The notes below the pieces were generated by a model. That model was not told where the DNA came from and ran no database searches. It was given only the letters and a program-made list of their open reading frames with translations. This document shows positions 37,279-47,473 of a DNA stretch of 64,000 bases, piece after piece. The position numbers and the translations under genes are program-made. Source of the stretch: Hyphomicrobiales bacterium (lineage in GTDB: Bacteria; Pseudomonadota; Alphaproteobacteria; Rhizobiales; Rhizobiaceae). The stretch is taken from assembly GCA_900465675.1 (NCBI GenBank), contig UBJR01000004.1, forward strand, positions 62,001 through 126,000, written 5' to 3'. The number at the start of each line of letters is the position of its first letter. Position 1 is the first letter of the stretch.

Positions 37279-38169
37279 CTATTCGGTTCCCTCGCCTGCC
37301 TTGACCAGCCAGTCGCGCAATGCGGTGAAATGCGGCTTTCGGAGATCGGTCGTGCGGCAACAGAGGCTGTAGCCTGCCGGGCGACGGATGAAGCCGAAGG
37401 GAGCGGTCAGAATATTGCGCGCCAGATCATCCTCGATCGACGCGCGCGGGGCGAGCGCTACACCGAGCCCGGATCGGGCGGCACCGAGCGCCAGCAGCAA
37501 ATCCTCGAATTCCTGACGGCGGGCGAAGCTGACTGCTGGCGTGCCGCTTTCGGCAAACCATTCGTCCCAAAGCTTCGGCACGCTGCGGCTGACGAGCATG
37601 GCAGCCGTAGCCATGCCCATGGGATCGCTGCCGAAGGTGGCGGCAAGTTGGGGTGCAGCCACCGGACCGAACTCGTCTTCCATGAAGCGAATGGCGGCGA
37701 CACCGGCCGAGGGGCGGTATTCGCCACCCATGATGACGGCATCGAGCTCCGGATGCTGCAACAGCGGCTCGGCGACCGCCATCGGCACGATATCGATCTC
37801 GGTATCGCCAAGCGCCCTTTGCAGGCTACCGATGCGCGGCATCAGCCACCAGATGCCGAAGGCAGATGGAACGCCGAGACGGAGCCTGCGGCTATCGTCC
37901 TTCTGCAGGTCACCGGCGGCATGCTGCAACAGGGAGAAGGCCGCCGTTGCCGCTTCGGCAAAAGCCCTGGCCCGGTCGGTCGGCACGAGGCGGCGACCTT
38001 CACGGGTGAAGAGCTTCTCGCCGAAATAATTCTCGAGCGCCGCGATCTGCAGACGCACCGCGCCGCGCACGACACCGAGCTCCTCGGCAGCCCTGAGCAC
38101 GCTGCCCCGACGGCAGACGGCTTCGAAAGCTCTGATTGAATTGAGTGGCGGAAGGCGCATGGCGGTCAT
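37279..38169 (-). CDS. LysR family transcriptional regulator (GcvA-like)
   Basis: 296 residues. Winged helix-turn-helix at the N-terminus (LNSIRAFEAVCRRGSVLRAAEELGV, in two pieces: SIRAFEAV and LRAAEELGV) and an effector-binding C-terminal domain with EFEDLLLALGAARSGLGVALAP. The N-terminal pattern with RLPPLNSIRAFEA is that of GcvA-type regulators. Start at 38169 or 38160. Precedes the SAHH-like gene in the same direction and probably regulates it. Confidence 0.88.
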   Translation of the reverse strand: MTAMRLPPLNSIRAFEAVCRRGSVLRAAEELGVVRGAVRLQIAALENYFGEKLFTREGRRLVPTDRARAFAEAATAAFSLLQHAAGDLQKDDSRRLRLGVPSAFGIWWLMPRIGSLQRALGDTEIDIVPMAVAEPLLQHPELDAVIMGGEYRPSAGVAAIRFMEDEFGPVAAPQLAATFGSDPMGMATAAMLVSRSVPKLWDEWFAESGTPAVSFARRQEFEDLLLALGAARSGLGVALAPRASIEDDLARNILTAPFGFIRRPAGYSLCCRTTDLRKPHFTALRDWLVKAGEGTE

Positions 38170-38408
38170 CAACAGGAAACGATATCCCCAGATTGATATG
38201 GGCATTGAACGAAAGGCAAGAAGGCCCCATATTGAACACCTGTGCAAAGGCGGAAACAGAACAGGTTTTGCCGGAATTTCGACCCGCTGCGGCGTGAGAT
38301 TTGCCTATTAAAAACCATAGCCGCGTTATGCACCGTTAAATGGCGCATGGATCGCGCAAGCTTTCCAGCACATGCTAATATTAATGATTCTTTGAAACGA
38401 CTCGAAAG

Positions 38409-38933
38409 GTGACCCGACAGTTGACTCTTCTCTCCCGCCTAGCCTCCGACATGCAGCTGATGTTCCGGCGTCCGCCGAGACAGCAGTATGCTGCGCTGTG
38501 CTATCGGATGAAGAAGAAGAGCAACGACGTCGAGGTCCTGCTGATGACCAGCCGCGATACCGGCCGCTGGGTCATCCCCAAGGGCTGGCCGATGAACGGC
38601 AAGTGCTCCTATGAGGTCGCCGCCCGCGAAGCCTATGAAGAAGCAGGCGTGCGCGGCAGCGTCGAGCACGAGACGCTCGGCGCCTACAGCTATCCGAAGG
38701 TCCTGAAGGATGGACTGAAGGTGAGCTGCAAGGTGCAGGTCTATGCGCTCGAGGTTTCCGAGCTTGCCAAGAACTTCAAGGAAAAGGGCGAACGCACGAT
38801 CGAGTGGGTTTCCTGCGACGAGGCCTGCAAGCGGGTCCGTGAGCCGGAGCTTCGCGACCTGTTCCTGCAGTTCAAGCGCCGCATCGACGAACATCTTCAG
38901 GCAAGCCGCGCCAAGCAGATTCCGGCGGAATGA
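38409..38933 (+). CDS. NUDIX hydrolase (DIPP-like)
   Basis: 174 residues from a GTG; an ATG at 38451 is a possible alternative. The Nudix box is near residue 59-81 (GWPMNGK then REAYEEAGV) with the catalytic REAYEE intact, though the first conserved Glu of the box is replaced by Lys. This form matches the alphaproteobacterial group related to diphosphoinositol-polyphosphate and dinucleotide hydrolases. Upstream of the pit gene, 63 bases away, on the same strand. Confidence 0.85.
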   Translation: MTRQLTLLSRLASDMQLMFRRPPRQQYAALCYRMKKKSNDVEVLLMTSRDTGRWVIPKGWPMNGKCSYEVAAREAYEEAGVRGSVEHETLGAYSYPKVLKDGLKVSCKVQVYALEVSELAKNFKEKGERTIEWVSCDEACKRVREPELRDLFLQFKRRIDEHLQASRAKQIPAE

Positions 38934-38996
38934 TTCCTGCCATCTTGCGCTGTTAGGAATGACAGCGTTAAAGCAGGATTCCTTCCAGGAAAGAGC

Positions 38997-40496
38997 ATGG
39001 CCGAGAAGACACCTGTCCTTACAAAACGCACGCTCGACAAGGACCTCGACAAGTATAGCCACGTCGAGGATGCCTCGAAGTTCGTTGCGCGCAAGCTGAT
39101 CGCGCCGGGCATCGGCCTGGTGTTCCTCGGTCTCGCGATGCTATTTGCCGGGGTCTACGTCTTCGACCGACCGAGTGCGGTGCTGATCATCGCCGCTGCC
39201 GCGCTTGCCGCCTACATGGCAATGAATATCGGCGCGAACGACGTGACGAACAATGTCGGCGCCGCCGTCGGTGCACGCGCGATGACGATGGCGCAGGCGC
39301 TGGTGATTGCCGCGATCTTCGAGATCCTGGGCGCGACGATTGCCGGCGGCGAAGTGGTGAAGACCATTTCGTCCAGCATCGTCGATGCCGTGCAGGTTCC
39401 GGAAGGATTGCTTGCCTGGATCATGATGGCGGCGCTGATGGCGGCCGCGTTGTGGATCAATCTCGCGACCTGGCTGAATGCACCCGTTTCCACCACCCAT
39501 GCGATTGTCGGCGCGGTCATCGGCGCCGGCATCGCTGCCGTCGGCCCGGAGCCGGTCAACTGGCGGGTGATGGCGGAAATCTCGTCGAGCTGGGTGACGT
39601 CGCCGATCATCGGCGGCGTGATCGCAGCCGGCCTGCTGTTCCTCGTCAAGACTTTCGTCATTTACCGCGACGACAAGATCGCGGCGGCCCGGCGCTGGGT
39701 GCCTGTGCTGATCGCGGCAATGGCCGGCGCATTTACGGCCTATATGATCCTGCAACTCACGACACCGGACCGTTTCCCGGCAACGACGGTGCTGGCCTAT
39801 GGGCTGGCGACAACCGTTGTCTGCTGGCTCATCGCCCGGCCGATCGTACGCCGCCAATCCGAGGGGCTGGAGAACCGCAACAGCTCGTTGCGTATCCTCT
39901 TCAAATATCCGCTGATCGGCTCTGCCGCCCTGCTCTCCTTCGCCCATGGTGCAAACGACGTTTCGAACGCGGTCGGCCCGCTTTCGGCCATCGTGCGCTC
40001 GACGACGCTTCTGCCCGTTCACGGGGAGATCGCCCCGCCGCTCTGGGTGATGCTGATCGGCGCTCTCGGCATCTCGGTCGGTCTGCTGCTGTTCGGCCCG
40101 CGCCTGATCCGTCTCGTCGGCGAACAGATCACCAAGCTCAATCCGATGCGCGCCTATTGCGTGGCGCTGTCGACCGCCTTTACCGTCATCCTCGCCTCCT
40201 GGTTCGGCCTTCCGGTCAGCACGACGCATATCGCGGTCGGCTCGGTCTTCGGCGTCGGCTTCTTCCGCGAATGGTACACCCGCAACTCGAAGCGCCGCAT
40301 CGCCTATATGCGCCATAAGGCGGAGAGCTGGGCGATCGACGAACCGGCCGATCCGAACGTCCATGAAACCCGCCGCCGCTATCTCGTGCGCCGGTCGCAT
40401 TTCATGACGATCATCGCCGCCTGGGTGATCACCGTTCCGGCCTCGGGCGCGCTTGCGGCGCTGCTCTATTGGGTTATGTTCGCCCTCTTCGTTTGA
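38997..40496 (+). CDS. pit: Inorganic phosphate transporter, Pit family
   Basis: 499 residues with about 10 membrane segments and an internal repeat. Both Pit signatures are visible: [18 protein letters not shown] in the first half (about residue 79) and [16 protein letters not shown] in the second (about 318), each followed by [11 protein letters not shown] or [11 protein letters not shown]. Imports phosphate, probably with protons or metal-phosphate. The usual DUF47/PhoU-like partner is not beside it. Ends 14 bases before rsmE. Confidence 0.95.
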   Translation: MAEKTPVLTKRTLDKDLDKYSHVEDASKFVARKLIAPGIGLVFLGLAMLFAGVYVFDRPSAVLIIAAAALAAYMAMNIGANDVTNNVGAAVGARAMTMAQALVIAAIFEILGATIAGGEVVKTISSSIVDAVQVPEGLLAWIMMAALMAAALWINLATWLNAPVSTTHAIVGAVIGAGIAAVGPEPVNWRVMAEISSSWVTSPIIGGVIAAGLLFLVKTFVIYRDDKIAAARRWVPVLIAAMAGAFTAYMILQLTTPDRFPATTVLAYGLATTVVCWLIARPIVRRQSEGLENRNSSLRILFKYPLIGSAALLSFAHGANDVSNAVGPLSAIVRSTTLLPVHGEIAPPLWVMLIGALGISVGLLLFGPRLIRLVGEQITKLNPMRAYCVALSTAFTVILASWFGLPVSTTHIAVGSVFGVGFFREWYTRNSKRRIAYMRHKAESWAIDEPADPNVHETRRRYLVRRSHFMTIIAAWVITVPASGALAALLYWVMFALFV

Positions 40497-40510
40497 CCGG
40501 GAAATCTAGA

Positions 40511-41248
40511 ATGCGCGCCAATTTCCGCATGCAGCGGCTGTTCATCGACGCACCGCTTGCCGCCAATGCCGCCGTCGAAGCCAGCTCCGACCAGTATAAT
40601 TACCTGGCGAATGTGCTGCGCCTGACCGACGGCGCGGAGATTCTCGTTTTCAACGGCCGGGATGGGGAATGGAAAGCCACCCTCGCCTTTCCGACCCGCA
40701 AGCGCATCCTGCTGACACCGGTCGAACAGACGCGGCCTCAGCCGGCGCCATCCGATCTTCACTATCTCTTCGCGCCGCTGAAAGTGGGGCGGCTGGACTA
40801 TCTGGTGCAGAAGGCGGTGGAGATGGGTGCCGGCGTTCTGCAGCCGGTCATGACCCAGCACGTGCAGGGCAAGATCACCAATCTCGACAAGCTCAAGGCC
40901 AACGTCATCGAGGCGGCAGAGCAGTGCGGCATTCTCGGCATTCCCGATGTCGCCGAACCCGTGAGACTTTTCGATCTTCTCGACGGCTGGTCCAGCGATC
41001 GGCGGATCATCTATTGCGACGAGGGCGATGCAGGGCAAAACCCGCTGCCCCTGCTCTCGGCGATCACCGAAAGGAAGCTGGCGCTTCTGGTCGGCCCTGA
41101 AGGCGGATTTTCGGAGGAGGAGCGCACCCGGCTGCGCAGCCTCGATTTCGTCACCGCCATCCCGCTCGGCCCGAGAATCCTGCGGGCGGATACCGCTGCG
41201 GTGGCGGCAATGGCCGTCATCCAGGCAGCGCTCGGCGACTGGAATTAA
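40511..41248 (+). CDS. rsmE: 16S rRNA (uracil-1498-N3)-methyltransferase
   Basis: 245 residues. SPOUT-fold RNA methyltransferase with the knotted C-terminal SAM site: [13 protein letters not shown] and [16 protein letters not shown]. The N-terminal PUA-like part has MQRLFID and NVLRL. Methylates U1498 of 16S rRNA in assembled 30S. ATG at 40511 begins the standard N-terminus. Confidence 0.94.
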   Translation: MRANFRMQRLFIDAPLAANAAVEASSDQYNYLANVLRLTDGAEILVFNGRDGEWKATLAFPTRKRILLTPVEQTRPQPAPSDLHYLFAPLKVGRLDYLVQKAVEMGAGVLQPVMTQHVQGKITNLDKLKANVIEAAEQCGILGIPDVAEPVRLFDLLDGWSSDRRIIYCDEGDAGQNPLPLLSAITERKLALLVGPEGGFSEEERTRLRSLDFVTAIPLGPRILRADTAAVAAMAVIQAALGDWN

Positions 41249-41397
41249 CCTTGCGCCTATTCACTCAAGATACAGGATGCTATTTTTTTGAACCGGCGTT
41301 GAAAGAATTTCACTTGCAACATACCTGAGAGCGGTCCTAATCACCCTTCCATTGCCGCGCCCAAAAGGCGTTCCCCCAGAATACAGGTTAGATTTGC

Positions 41398-42771
41398 ATG
41401 GCTCGCGACACCACCGACCAGACACCGCTCTCTTCGGTTCAGGAGCTGACCGATTATCTTGCTGCGGGGAACAAGCCGACGGAAAAATTCCGCATCGGCA
41501 CCGAGCATGAGAAGTTCGCCTTCTTCCGCGCCGACAACAGCCCCGTTCCCTACGCCGGCGACGCCAGCATTTCCGCGCTGTTGAAGGGCCTGCAGGCACG
41601 ATCAGGCTGGGAGCCGATCATGGACGGTGAGAATATCATCGGCCTTGGCGAACAGCACGGCATGGGCGCGATCTCGATCGAGCCGGGCGGCCAGTTCGAA
41701 CTGTCGGGCGCTCCGCTCGAAACCATCCACGAGACCTGCAGGGAATCCAACCAGCATCTCGCCGTTCTTCGCGAGATTGCCGAGCCAATGGGCATCCGCT
41801 TCCTCGGCATCGGCGGCAGCCCGAAATGGACACTGGCGGAAACGCCGCGCATGCCGAAATCCCGTTACGACATCATGACCCGCTACATGCCGAAGGTCGG
41901 CAGCAAGGGTCTCGACATGATGTACCGGACCTGCACGATCCAGGTGAACCTCGACTTCTCTTCCGAGGCCGACATGCGCAAGAAGATGCGCGTTTCGATG
42001 AAGCTGCAGTCGTTCGCGACAGCGCTGTTTGCCTCCTCGCCGTTTACCGAAAACAAGCCGAACGGCCTGCTCTCCTGGCGCGGCGACATCTGGACCGATA
42101 CAGATAACCGCCGCTCGGGCCCGCTTGATTTCACCTTCCGCGACGATTTCGGCTTCAAGGACTATGCCGAGTGGGCGCTCGACGTGCCGATGTATTTCAT
42201 CGTCCGTGACGGCCGCTACAAGGACTGTACCCACGTCACCTTCCGCCAGTTCATGAACGGCGCGCTGAAGAGCGAGATCAAGGACTGGGAGCCGACGATG
42301 GGCGACTGGACCAACCATCTCTCGACGCTGTTCCCCGATGTGCGGTTGAAGCGCTTCCTCGAGATGCGCGGCGCCGATGGCGGCCCGTGGCGCCGGATCT
42401 GTGCGCTGCCCGCTTTCTGGGTCGGCCTGCTCTACGACGATGCGGCACTCGAAGCTGCCGACCAGTTTACCAAGGACTGGACGTTCGAAGAGGTCGTCGC
42501 CCTGCGCAATGCCGTTCCGGCCGAGGGCCTGAAGGCTTCGTTCCGTGGTCATGCCTTGTTCGACGCAGCGAAGGATGTGCTCGCCATTTCGAAGGCCGGG
42601 CTCAAGTCGCGCAATCGCCTCAACAAGGAAGGCCAGGACGAAACGATCTTCCTATCGCCGCTCGATGAGGTGATGGCCAAGAAGGCGACACTCGCGGAAG
42701 ATCTGCTCGCCCGCTTCAACGGCCGGTGGAACGGTTCCGTCGAACCCGTCTTCGAGGAATATCAGTACTAA
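41398..42771 (+). CDS. gshA: Glutamate-cysteine ligase, class II (plant-like)
   Basis: 457 residues. First step of glutathione synthesis. KFRIGTEHEKFAFF near residue 30 and SIEPGGQFELSGAP near 98 (metal-binding Glu residues) are typical of the alphaproteobacterial/plant form, which differs from enterobacterial GshA. The PKSRYDIMTRYMP and MMYRTCTIQVNLDF segments follow. A 150-base AT-rich upstream region probably holds its promoter. Single gene. Confidence 0.96.
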   Translation: MARDTTDQTPLSSVQELTDYLAAGNKPTEKFRIGTEHEKFAFFRADNSPVPYAGDASISALLKGLQARSGWEPIMDGENIIGLGEQHGMGAISIEPGGQFELSGAPLETIHETCRESNQHLAVLREIAEPMGIRFLGIGGSPKWTLAETPRMPKSRYDIMTRYMPKVGSKGLDMMYRTCTIQVNLDFSSEADMRKKMRVSMKLQSFATALFASSPFTENKPNGLLSWRGDIWTDTDNRRSGPLDFTFRDDFGFKDYAEWALDVPMYFIVRDGRYKDCTHVTFRQFMNGALKSEIKDWEPTMGDWTNHLSTLFPDVRLKRFLEMRGADGGPWRRICALPAFWVGLLYDDAALEAADQFTKDWTFEEVVALRNAVPAEGLKASFRGHALFDAAKDVLAISKAGLKSRNRLNKEGQDETIFLSPLDEVMAKKATLAEDLLARFNGRWNGSVEPVFEEYQY

Positions 42772-42855
42772 GGTCTCCGGCAAAAAGCCGTTTGCGCATT
42801 CCTATTTCTGTTTATAGTAGCGATTCAAACGCACTAAACAGCGGAAGGACTGCCC

Positions 42856-43716
42856 ATGCTGCCACTCTTCGACATGATGATGCAGGCGCAGAATGGCGCG
42901 GCGATGGACGCCATCGCCAAGCAGTTCAACCTTGCGCAGGAACAGGCGACCAAGGCGATGGCTGCGCTGATGCCGGCCTTCTCCGCCGGACTGAAACGCA
43001 GCACAAGCAACCCTTATGATTTCATGGGACTGATGCAATCGGTCTCCTCGGGAAATTACGGCAAGTATTTCGAGGACATGAGCAAGGCCTTCACGCCGCA
43101 GGGCGTGACCGACGGCAACAATGTCCTTGCACAACTGTTCGGCTCTCAAGAGGTCTCCCGCGCCGTTGCGGCTCAGGCGGCACAGATGACCGGCATCGGC
43201 CAGGAGATCTACAAGCAGATGCTGCCTGTGATCGCCAGCACGCTGATGGGCGGGCTGTTCAAGCAGTCGATGGGTCAGATGTCATCGCCGGTCAATCCCT
43301 TCGTCAACACGGCGATGGGCGAGACGATCCAGACATGGCTGGAGAGCACCGGTTTTGCGCCGAAGCAGAAGGCCGCACCCGAGCCCAGCATCTTCGACAA
43401 TCCCTTCACGCAGGCGATGCAGCTGATGTTCAGCGTGCCGAAGCCTGAACCGGAGAAGACGCAGAACCCGTTCCTCGACAATCCCTTCGCCAAGGCATTC
43501 CAGGACATGATGGCGGGGATGAACCAGCCGCAGCAACCGGCCAAAGCGCCGGAGCCTCCGAAAGACGAGGCGAAGGAGCAGACGGCGGGTTACATGGATA
43601 TGCTGAACACCATGTTTGACAGCGGGCTGGAAGTGCAAAAGAACTATCAGAAGAACCTGGAATCGATCTTCGACGCCTACCGCCCGAAAGCACCCTCCCC
43701 CTCCTCCAAACCATAA
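42856..43716 (+). CDS. DUF937-like protein
   Basis: 286 residues. Residues 1-150 are helical with repeated Met/Gln-rich segments and look like DUF937 (YidB-type) domains; two copies of a motif ending DNPF (around residues 180 and 208) mark a repetitive region, and the tail is Pro/Lys-rich. No signal peptide. Function unknown; such proteins are often described as intracellular and bundle-forming. Confidence 0.65.
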   Translation: MLPLFDMMMQAQNGAAMDAIAKQFNLAQEQATKAMAALMPAFSAGLKRSTSNPYDFMGLMQSVSSGNYGKYFEDMSKAFTPQGVTDGNNVLAQLFGSQEVSRAVAAQAAQMTGIGQEIYKQMLPVIASTLMGGLFKQSMGQMSSPVNPFVNTAMGETIQTWLESTGFAPKQKAAPEPSIFDNPFTQAMQLMFSVPKPEPEKTQNPFLDNPFAKAFQDMMAGMNQPQQPAKAPEPPKDEAKEQTAGYMDMLNTMFDSGLEVQKNYQKNLESIFDAYRPKAPSPSSKP

Positions 43717-43719
43717 AAA

Positions 43720-43755
43720 AACCCGGAGACGGCTTGGGAAAGCGGTCACCGGGTT
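43720..43755 (-). terminator. Terminator of the DUF1127 gene
   Basis: AACCCGG (43720-43726) pairs with CCGGGTT (43749-43755), with an extra inner stem (GAC-GTC). Read leftward, it is followed by a run of T. It lies 50 bases after the DUF1127 stop and four bases after the convergent DUF937 stop. Confidence 0.75.
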
Positions 43756-43804
43756 AAGAGGCAGGGCTATTGGCTATCACCCTGCGGGGAAAAAGGGTCC
43801 GCTC

Positions 43805-44104
43805 CTAATGGATATAGGAGCGGAAGATCGACAGGCGCCAGCGGCGGCGGGCGGAGTCGGTCAGCTGCGGTGACGGGTCCTCGAAGAAGGTCGATGTCAG
43901 CAGGGCGGAGGCGATATCGGCGCGGGTCAAGCCGATATCCCGCAACTGATAGTCATCAAGCTCCGTAAGACCGTTGATTGCTCTGCGATTGCGGTAGCCG
44001 CGAAAGAGAGCAGCGAGCGGCGCAAGGATGCCGGCAAGGCGTGCGGACACGCTCACAGGCTGCTTGGCACAGTCGAGTTCTAAAGTCTGGTCAATCATGC
44101 GCAT
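43805..44104 (-). CDS. DUF1127 family small protein
   Basis: 99 residues. The DUF1127 core LTELDDYQLRDIGLTRADI (split: DDYQLRDIGL, TRADIASAL) lies in the middle, with a basic segment GYRNRRA before it. AAGGAGA precedes the ATG at 44104; a longer frame to 44167 is not supported. Alphaproteobacterial DUF1127 proteins act in stress, phosphate and motility control and some bind RNA. Single gene with its own terminator. Confidence 0.88.
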   Translation of the reverse strand: MRMIDQTLELDCAKQPVSVSARLAGILAPLAALFRGYRNRRAINGLTELDDYQLRDIGLTRADIASALLTSTFFEDPSPQLTDSARRRWRLSIFRSYIH

Positions 44105-44307
44105 CGAACTCTCCTTTCTTTCGGGCGCAACAACCCACCCCTCCCGCGAGGTCGAGCGGGAAGGCATGCGGGCTGGAACTCAAGGCGGACAGAAGGGTCT
44201 CTGTCCTTCACTTTGCTTGATTTGCACGCTGAAGATGCCAAAGGCCTATTGATCAGTCCAACGAATGTTTCTAATGGTTATTATCAGAGATCGTTATAGG
44301 TGAGCCC

Positions 44308-45264
44308 ATGTCAGCGCCTCTTGATATTGACCAGTTGCAGACCTTCATCGCCATCGTCGATTCCGGCAGCTTCACAAAGGCGGCAGATCGCGTCTACAAG
44401 ACGCAGTCGGCGGTCTCGATGCAGATGCGGCGGCTGGAGGAACGGATCGGCAAGCAGCTGTTCATCAAAGACGGCCGCGGCAACCGGCTGACGGCCGAGG
44501 GCGAGAAGCTGCTCAACTATGCGCGGCGGATCATCCGCCTGAATAACGAGGCGATGGCGGCCTTCGACGACAACCGTCTCGAAGGCATGCTGCGCATCGG
44601 CACGCCTGATGACTATGCCGACCGCTACATGCCTGAGATCATCGGCCGTTTCGCCAAGACGCATCCGAATGTCGAGCTCTATATCGTTTGTGAACCATCG
44701 GTGGACCTTGCCGAGCGCATGCACAAGGGCGAGCTCGACATCGCGCTCGTCACCCATAACCCGCGCGAACGCATGTCGGATGTGGTCAGAACCGAACCGC
44801 TCTGCTGGGTCGGCTCCGCCAACCATCCGATCCGTGACGATGCGCCGGTGCCGCTTGCCGTCGGGCGCCGTGACTGCCAGTGGCGCCAGCTTGCCTGCTC
44901 GGCGCTCGATGCCGTCGGCCGCGAGCATCAGATCCTGTTCACCAGCTGGTCCTGCACTGTTGTTGCCGCTGCCGTGCTGGCGGGCATGGCCGTCTCGGTC
45001 ATGCCGGAATCGGCGCTGAGAACCGGCATGAAGGTGCTCAGCCAAGCAGACGGCTTCCCCGCCCTGCCCCCGGTCCAGATCGGCATCATGAAGCGTCCCG
45101 GCGTTTCGATCTCGCTGATGAATGCGATCACCGCCCATATCACGGCCTGCCTCGACAACATCACGCCTGCTGTCGTCGACGACAATCTGGAAGCCGATCT
45201 GAAGACCGCCTATGCGCGCAACTACCCGCGTCTGAAAGCCGCCAACATGGTGCCGAGCTGGTAA
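44308..45264 (+). CDS. LysR family transcriptional regulator
   Basis: 318 residues. N-terminal DNA-binding helix-turn-helix (DIDQLQTFIAIVDSGSFTKAAD, in the usual position) followed by an effector-binding domain (about 90-300). Converges on the TetR gene with three bases between stops. No divergent target gene is obvious, so its regulon is unknown. Confidence 0.9.
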   Translation: MSAPLDIDQLQTFIAIVDSGSFTKAADRVYKTQSAVSMQMRRLEERIGKQLFIKDGRGNRLTAEGEKLLNYARRIIRLNNEAMAAFDDNRLEGMLRIGTPDDYADRYMPEIIGRFAKTHPNVELYIVCEPSVDLAERMHKGELDIALVTHNPRERMSDVVRTEPLCWVGSANHPIRDDAPVPLAVGRRDCQWRQLACSALDAVGREHQILFTSWSCTVVAAAVLAGMAVSVMPESALRTGMKVLSQADGFPALPPVQIGIMKRPGVSISLMNAITAHITACLDNITPAVVDDNLEADLKTAYARNYPRLKAANMVPSW

Positions 45265-45267
45265 GTT

Positions 45268-45897
45268 TCAGCTTGCCTTGGAGAAGAGCGAAGCGCGGAT
45301 CACGCGCTTCCATTCGCCGAGCATGCGCAGCGCCAGTTCTTCCTCGCTCTTGACCGCAAGACGGATCGAGGCGCCAATCAAGTGGCTGAAGAGATAGGTG
45401 CGCGCCTGCATGTCGATCGCTTCGAGTTCCGGCGCTACGCGCCTGACGGCTTCGTAGAAGATATCGGCAACCCGATTGCTGTGATCGATGTTCAGCCGCA
45501 GCAGATCCTGATCGGTTTCGGTGCCCATCCAGACGCCGAGATAGGTCGGGTCGTTGCGATAGGCATCGTAGTACCAGTCGATCATCCCCTCGATGAGATG
45601 AAGGGCGTCTTCCAGTGAGTGGACGTTGGCGAAGACCTGCGCGGTCTTGGCCTGCACCTCGCTGGCATGACGATCGAACAGCGCTTTGACGATCGCCGCT
45701 TTTTCCGGGAAGTACTGATAGACCGAACCGATCGGCACCTTGGCGGCGACCGCAAGTTCGGTCATGCGCATGGCACTCACGCCCTTTTCGGCGATAATCT
45801 CGGCGGCAGCGGACAGGATGAGATCGAAACGCTGAATGCTGCGCTCCTGCTTCGGTTTCCGGCGCAGGCCGATGCGATCCACATTGTCTATGCTCAT
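45268..45897 (-). CDS. TetR family transcriptional regulator
   Basis: 209 residues. N-terminal helix-turn-helix (residue 20-65: LSAAAEIIAEKG, then VAAKVPIGSVYQYFPEKAAI), a typical TetR three-helix DNA-binding unit; the C-terminal ligand-binding half is all-helical. ATG at 45897 gives the usual N-terminus. The next upstream gene on this strand is the dienelactone hydrolase, 200 bases away. Confidence 0.9.
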   Translation of the reverse strand: MSIDNVDRIGLRRKPKQERSIQRFDLILSAAAEIIAEKGVSAMRMTELAVAAKVPIGSVYQYFPEKAAIVKALFDRHASEVQAKTAQVFANVHSLEDALHLIEGMIDWYYDAYRNDPTYLGVWMGTETDQDLLRLNIDHSNRVADIFYEAVRRVAPELEAIDMQARTYLFSHLIGASIRLAVKSEEELALRMLGEWKRVIRASLFSKAS

Positions 45898-46097
45898 GCC
45901 GACCCGCCCCCACAGCTTATTCTTGAGCGGCGGCAGCTGTCTCAAACCGGCGCATCCGAGCGATATGGCATGCAGGTCTTCATGCGCCGTGAAGGGAAAA
46001 CTTCGCATTTTAACGAACTGTCAAACTCGACAAAAATCGGAGCAAAATGCCCCGATTTTTCATGTCTAACCCTGTGGATGACTTGGCAGCCGAAAGA

Positions 46098-46973
46098 TCA
46101 GGCCAGGTTCTTCTTGAGGAAATCCACGGTGCGGCTCCAGGCCAAATCAGCAGCCTTCTTGTCATATCGCGCAGACGACGTATCGTTGTTGAACGCGTGA
46201 TTGACGCCATCATAGACGAAGATCTGGAAATTCTTACCGTTGGCCTCCAGCTCCTTCTTGTAGGCATCGATGCCGGCATTGATGCGATCGTCGAGACCGG
46301 CATAGTGCAGCATCAGCGCCGCCTTGATACCGGGCACCTGATCCGCCTTCGGCTGGGCGCCATAATAGGCGACACCCGCCTTGAGCTCCGGCGATTTGGT
46401 GGCGAAGTTGTTGACCGTGCCGCCGCCCCAGCAGAAACCAATGGCGCCGACATTGCCATTCGCATTGGGCAGCGTCTGCAGATATTTCAGCGTCGCTTCG
46501 GCATTGGCCGCTGTGGCTGCGGCATCGAGCTTGCCGAAGAGCTCGCGGGCCTGATCCTCGTTTTCAGGCGTGCCGCCGAGCGGCGACAGGAAGTCTGGCG
46601 CCAGCGCGATGAAGCCTTCCAGCGCCATGCGGCGGGCGACATCGCGGATATGCGGGTTGAGGCCGCGGTTCTCGTGAATGACGATGACGCTGCCGAGCTT
46701 GCCGGATACGGCCTTCGGCTCAACGAGATACCCCTTCATCTCGCCGCTGCCGCCCGGATAAGTCACGTCCTTCGCCGTCAGCCGCTCGTCGCCGGCTGCC
46801 ACCATTTCAGCGGAAGCCTTATTTGCCGCCAGCATCGGGGCGATGACGGCGGCGGCGCCTGCGGATCCGGCAAGCTTCGTCAGCTTGTCCATGAAGCCGC
46901 GGCGGTCCAATGTCAGATGTGTGTATTCATCATAGGCGCTGATCATCGCCTGTGTGATTTCCGGCTTGTCCAT
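46098..46973 (-). CDS. Dienelactone hydrolase family protein (YghX-like)
   Basis: 291 residues. Alpha/beta hydrolase with the nucleophile elbow GFCWGGG (Cys) near residue 165 and IVIHENRGLNPH, as in dienelactone hydrolases. A Tat-type signal (DRRGFMDKLTKLAGSAGAAA, about residue 24-43) suggests export. The catalytic His is in DGVNHAF near the C-terminus. It resembles E. coli YghX; the natural substrate is unknown. ATG at 46973 follows GGAAGAGGAGATC. Confidence 0.88.
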   Translation of the reverse strand: MDKPEITQAMISAYDEYTHLTLDRRGFMDKLTKLAGSAGAAAVIAPMLAANKASAEMVAAGDERLTAKDVTYPGGSGEMKGYLVEPKAVSGKLGSVIVIHENRGLNPHIRDVARRMALEGFIALAPDFLSPLGGTPENEDQARELFGKLDAAATAANAEATLKYLQTLPNANGNVGAIGFCWGGGTVNNFATKSPELKAGVAYYGAQPKADQVPGIKAALMLHYAGLDDRINAGIDAYKKELEANGKNFQIFVYDGVNHAFNNDTSSARYDKKAADLAWSRTVDFLKKNLA

Positions 46974-47053
46974 ATCGATCTCCTCTTCCCTACCCGGGCT
47001 ATGCCCGAGCACGAAGATAGGTCAGTGCAAAACAAGCGGTGTACAAATATGCG

Positions 47054-47473
47054 TTACCCGCTGAAGGCCATCCAGCCGATCAGCCAGGCCCACATGCCAA
47101 GCAGAGCGGCACAGCCGAGGGCAAAGAGCGGGCTGCGGATGCGCATGTTGTTGCTGGTGACGTGAACATAGGCGTGTGCGTAGCGCAGCACGACGAAGAG
47201 CCAGGCGAGCACGAGCGACGGAAGATTGTCGGCCTCGGTGATGTAGAGAAGCACACAGCAGACATAGAAGAGAACCGGCAGCTCGAACTGATTGGCGATG
47301 CTGTTCTTGACGAAAAGGCTCTCCGGCGGCTCATCCCGGTTTTCGCGGTATTCGGAAATCCTGATCTTGCCCTGCCTCACCATCCGGCGGCGGCGATAGC
47401 CGAGCAGGCCGTAAAGGATGAAGACCAGGACGACTTGGCCGACGATCGGCCAGAAGATCTCGAAACCGGTCAT
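47054..47473 (-). CDS. MAPEG family membrane protein
   Basis: 139 residues with four membrane helices. The helix-2 signature FELPVLFYVCCVLLYI, the preceding NQ and the RYAHAYVHVTSNNMRIRSP loop are typical of the MAPEG fold (membrane-associated eicosanoid and glutathione metabolism). Function in bacteria is usually unknown, perhaps glutathione-dependent. Lies between the dienelactone hydrolase and SDR genes on the same strand. Confidence 0.87.
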   Translation of the reverse strand: MTGFEIFWPIVGQVVLVFILYGLLGYRRRRMVRQGKIRISEYRENRDEPPESLFVKNSIANQFELPVLFYVCCVLLYITEADNLPSLVLAWLFVVLRYAHAYVHVTSNNMRIRSPLFALGCAALLGMWAWLIGWMAFSG

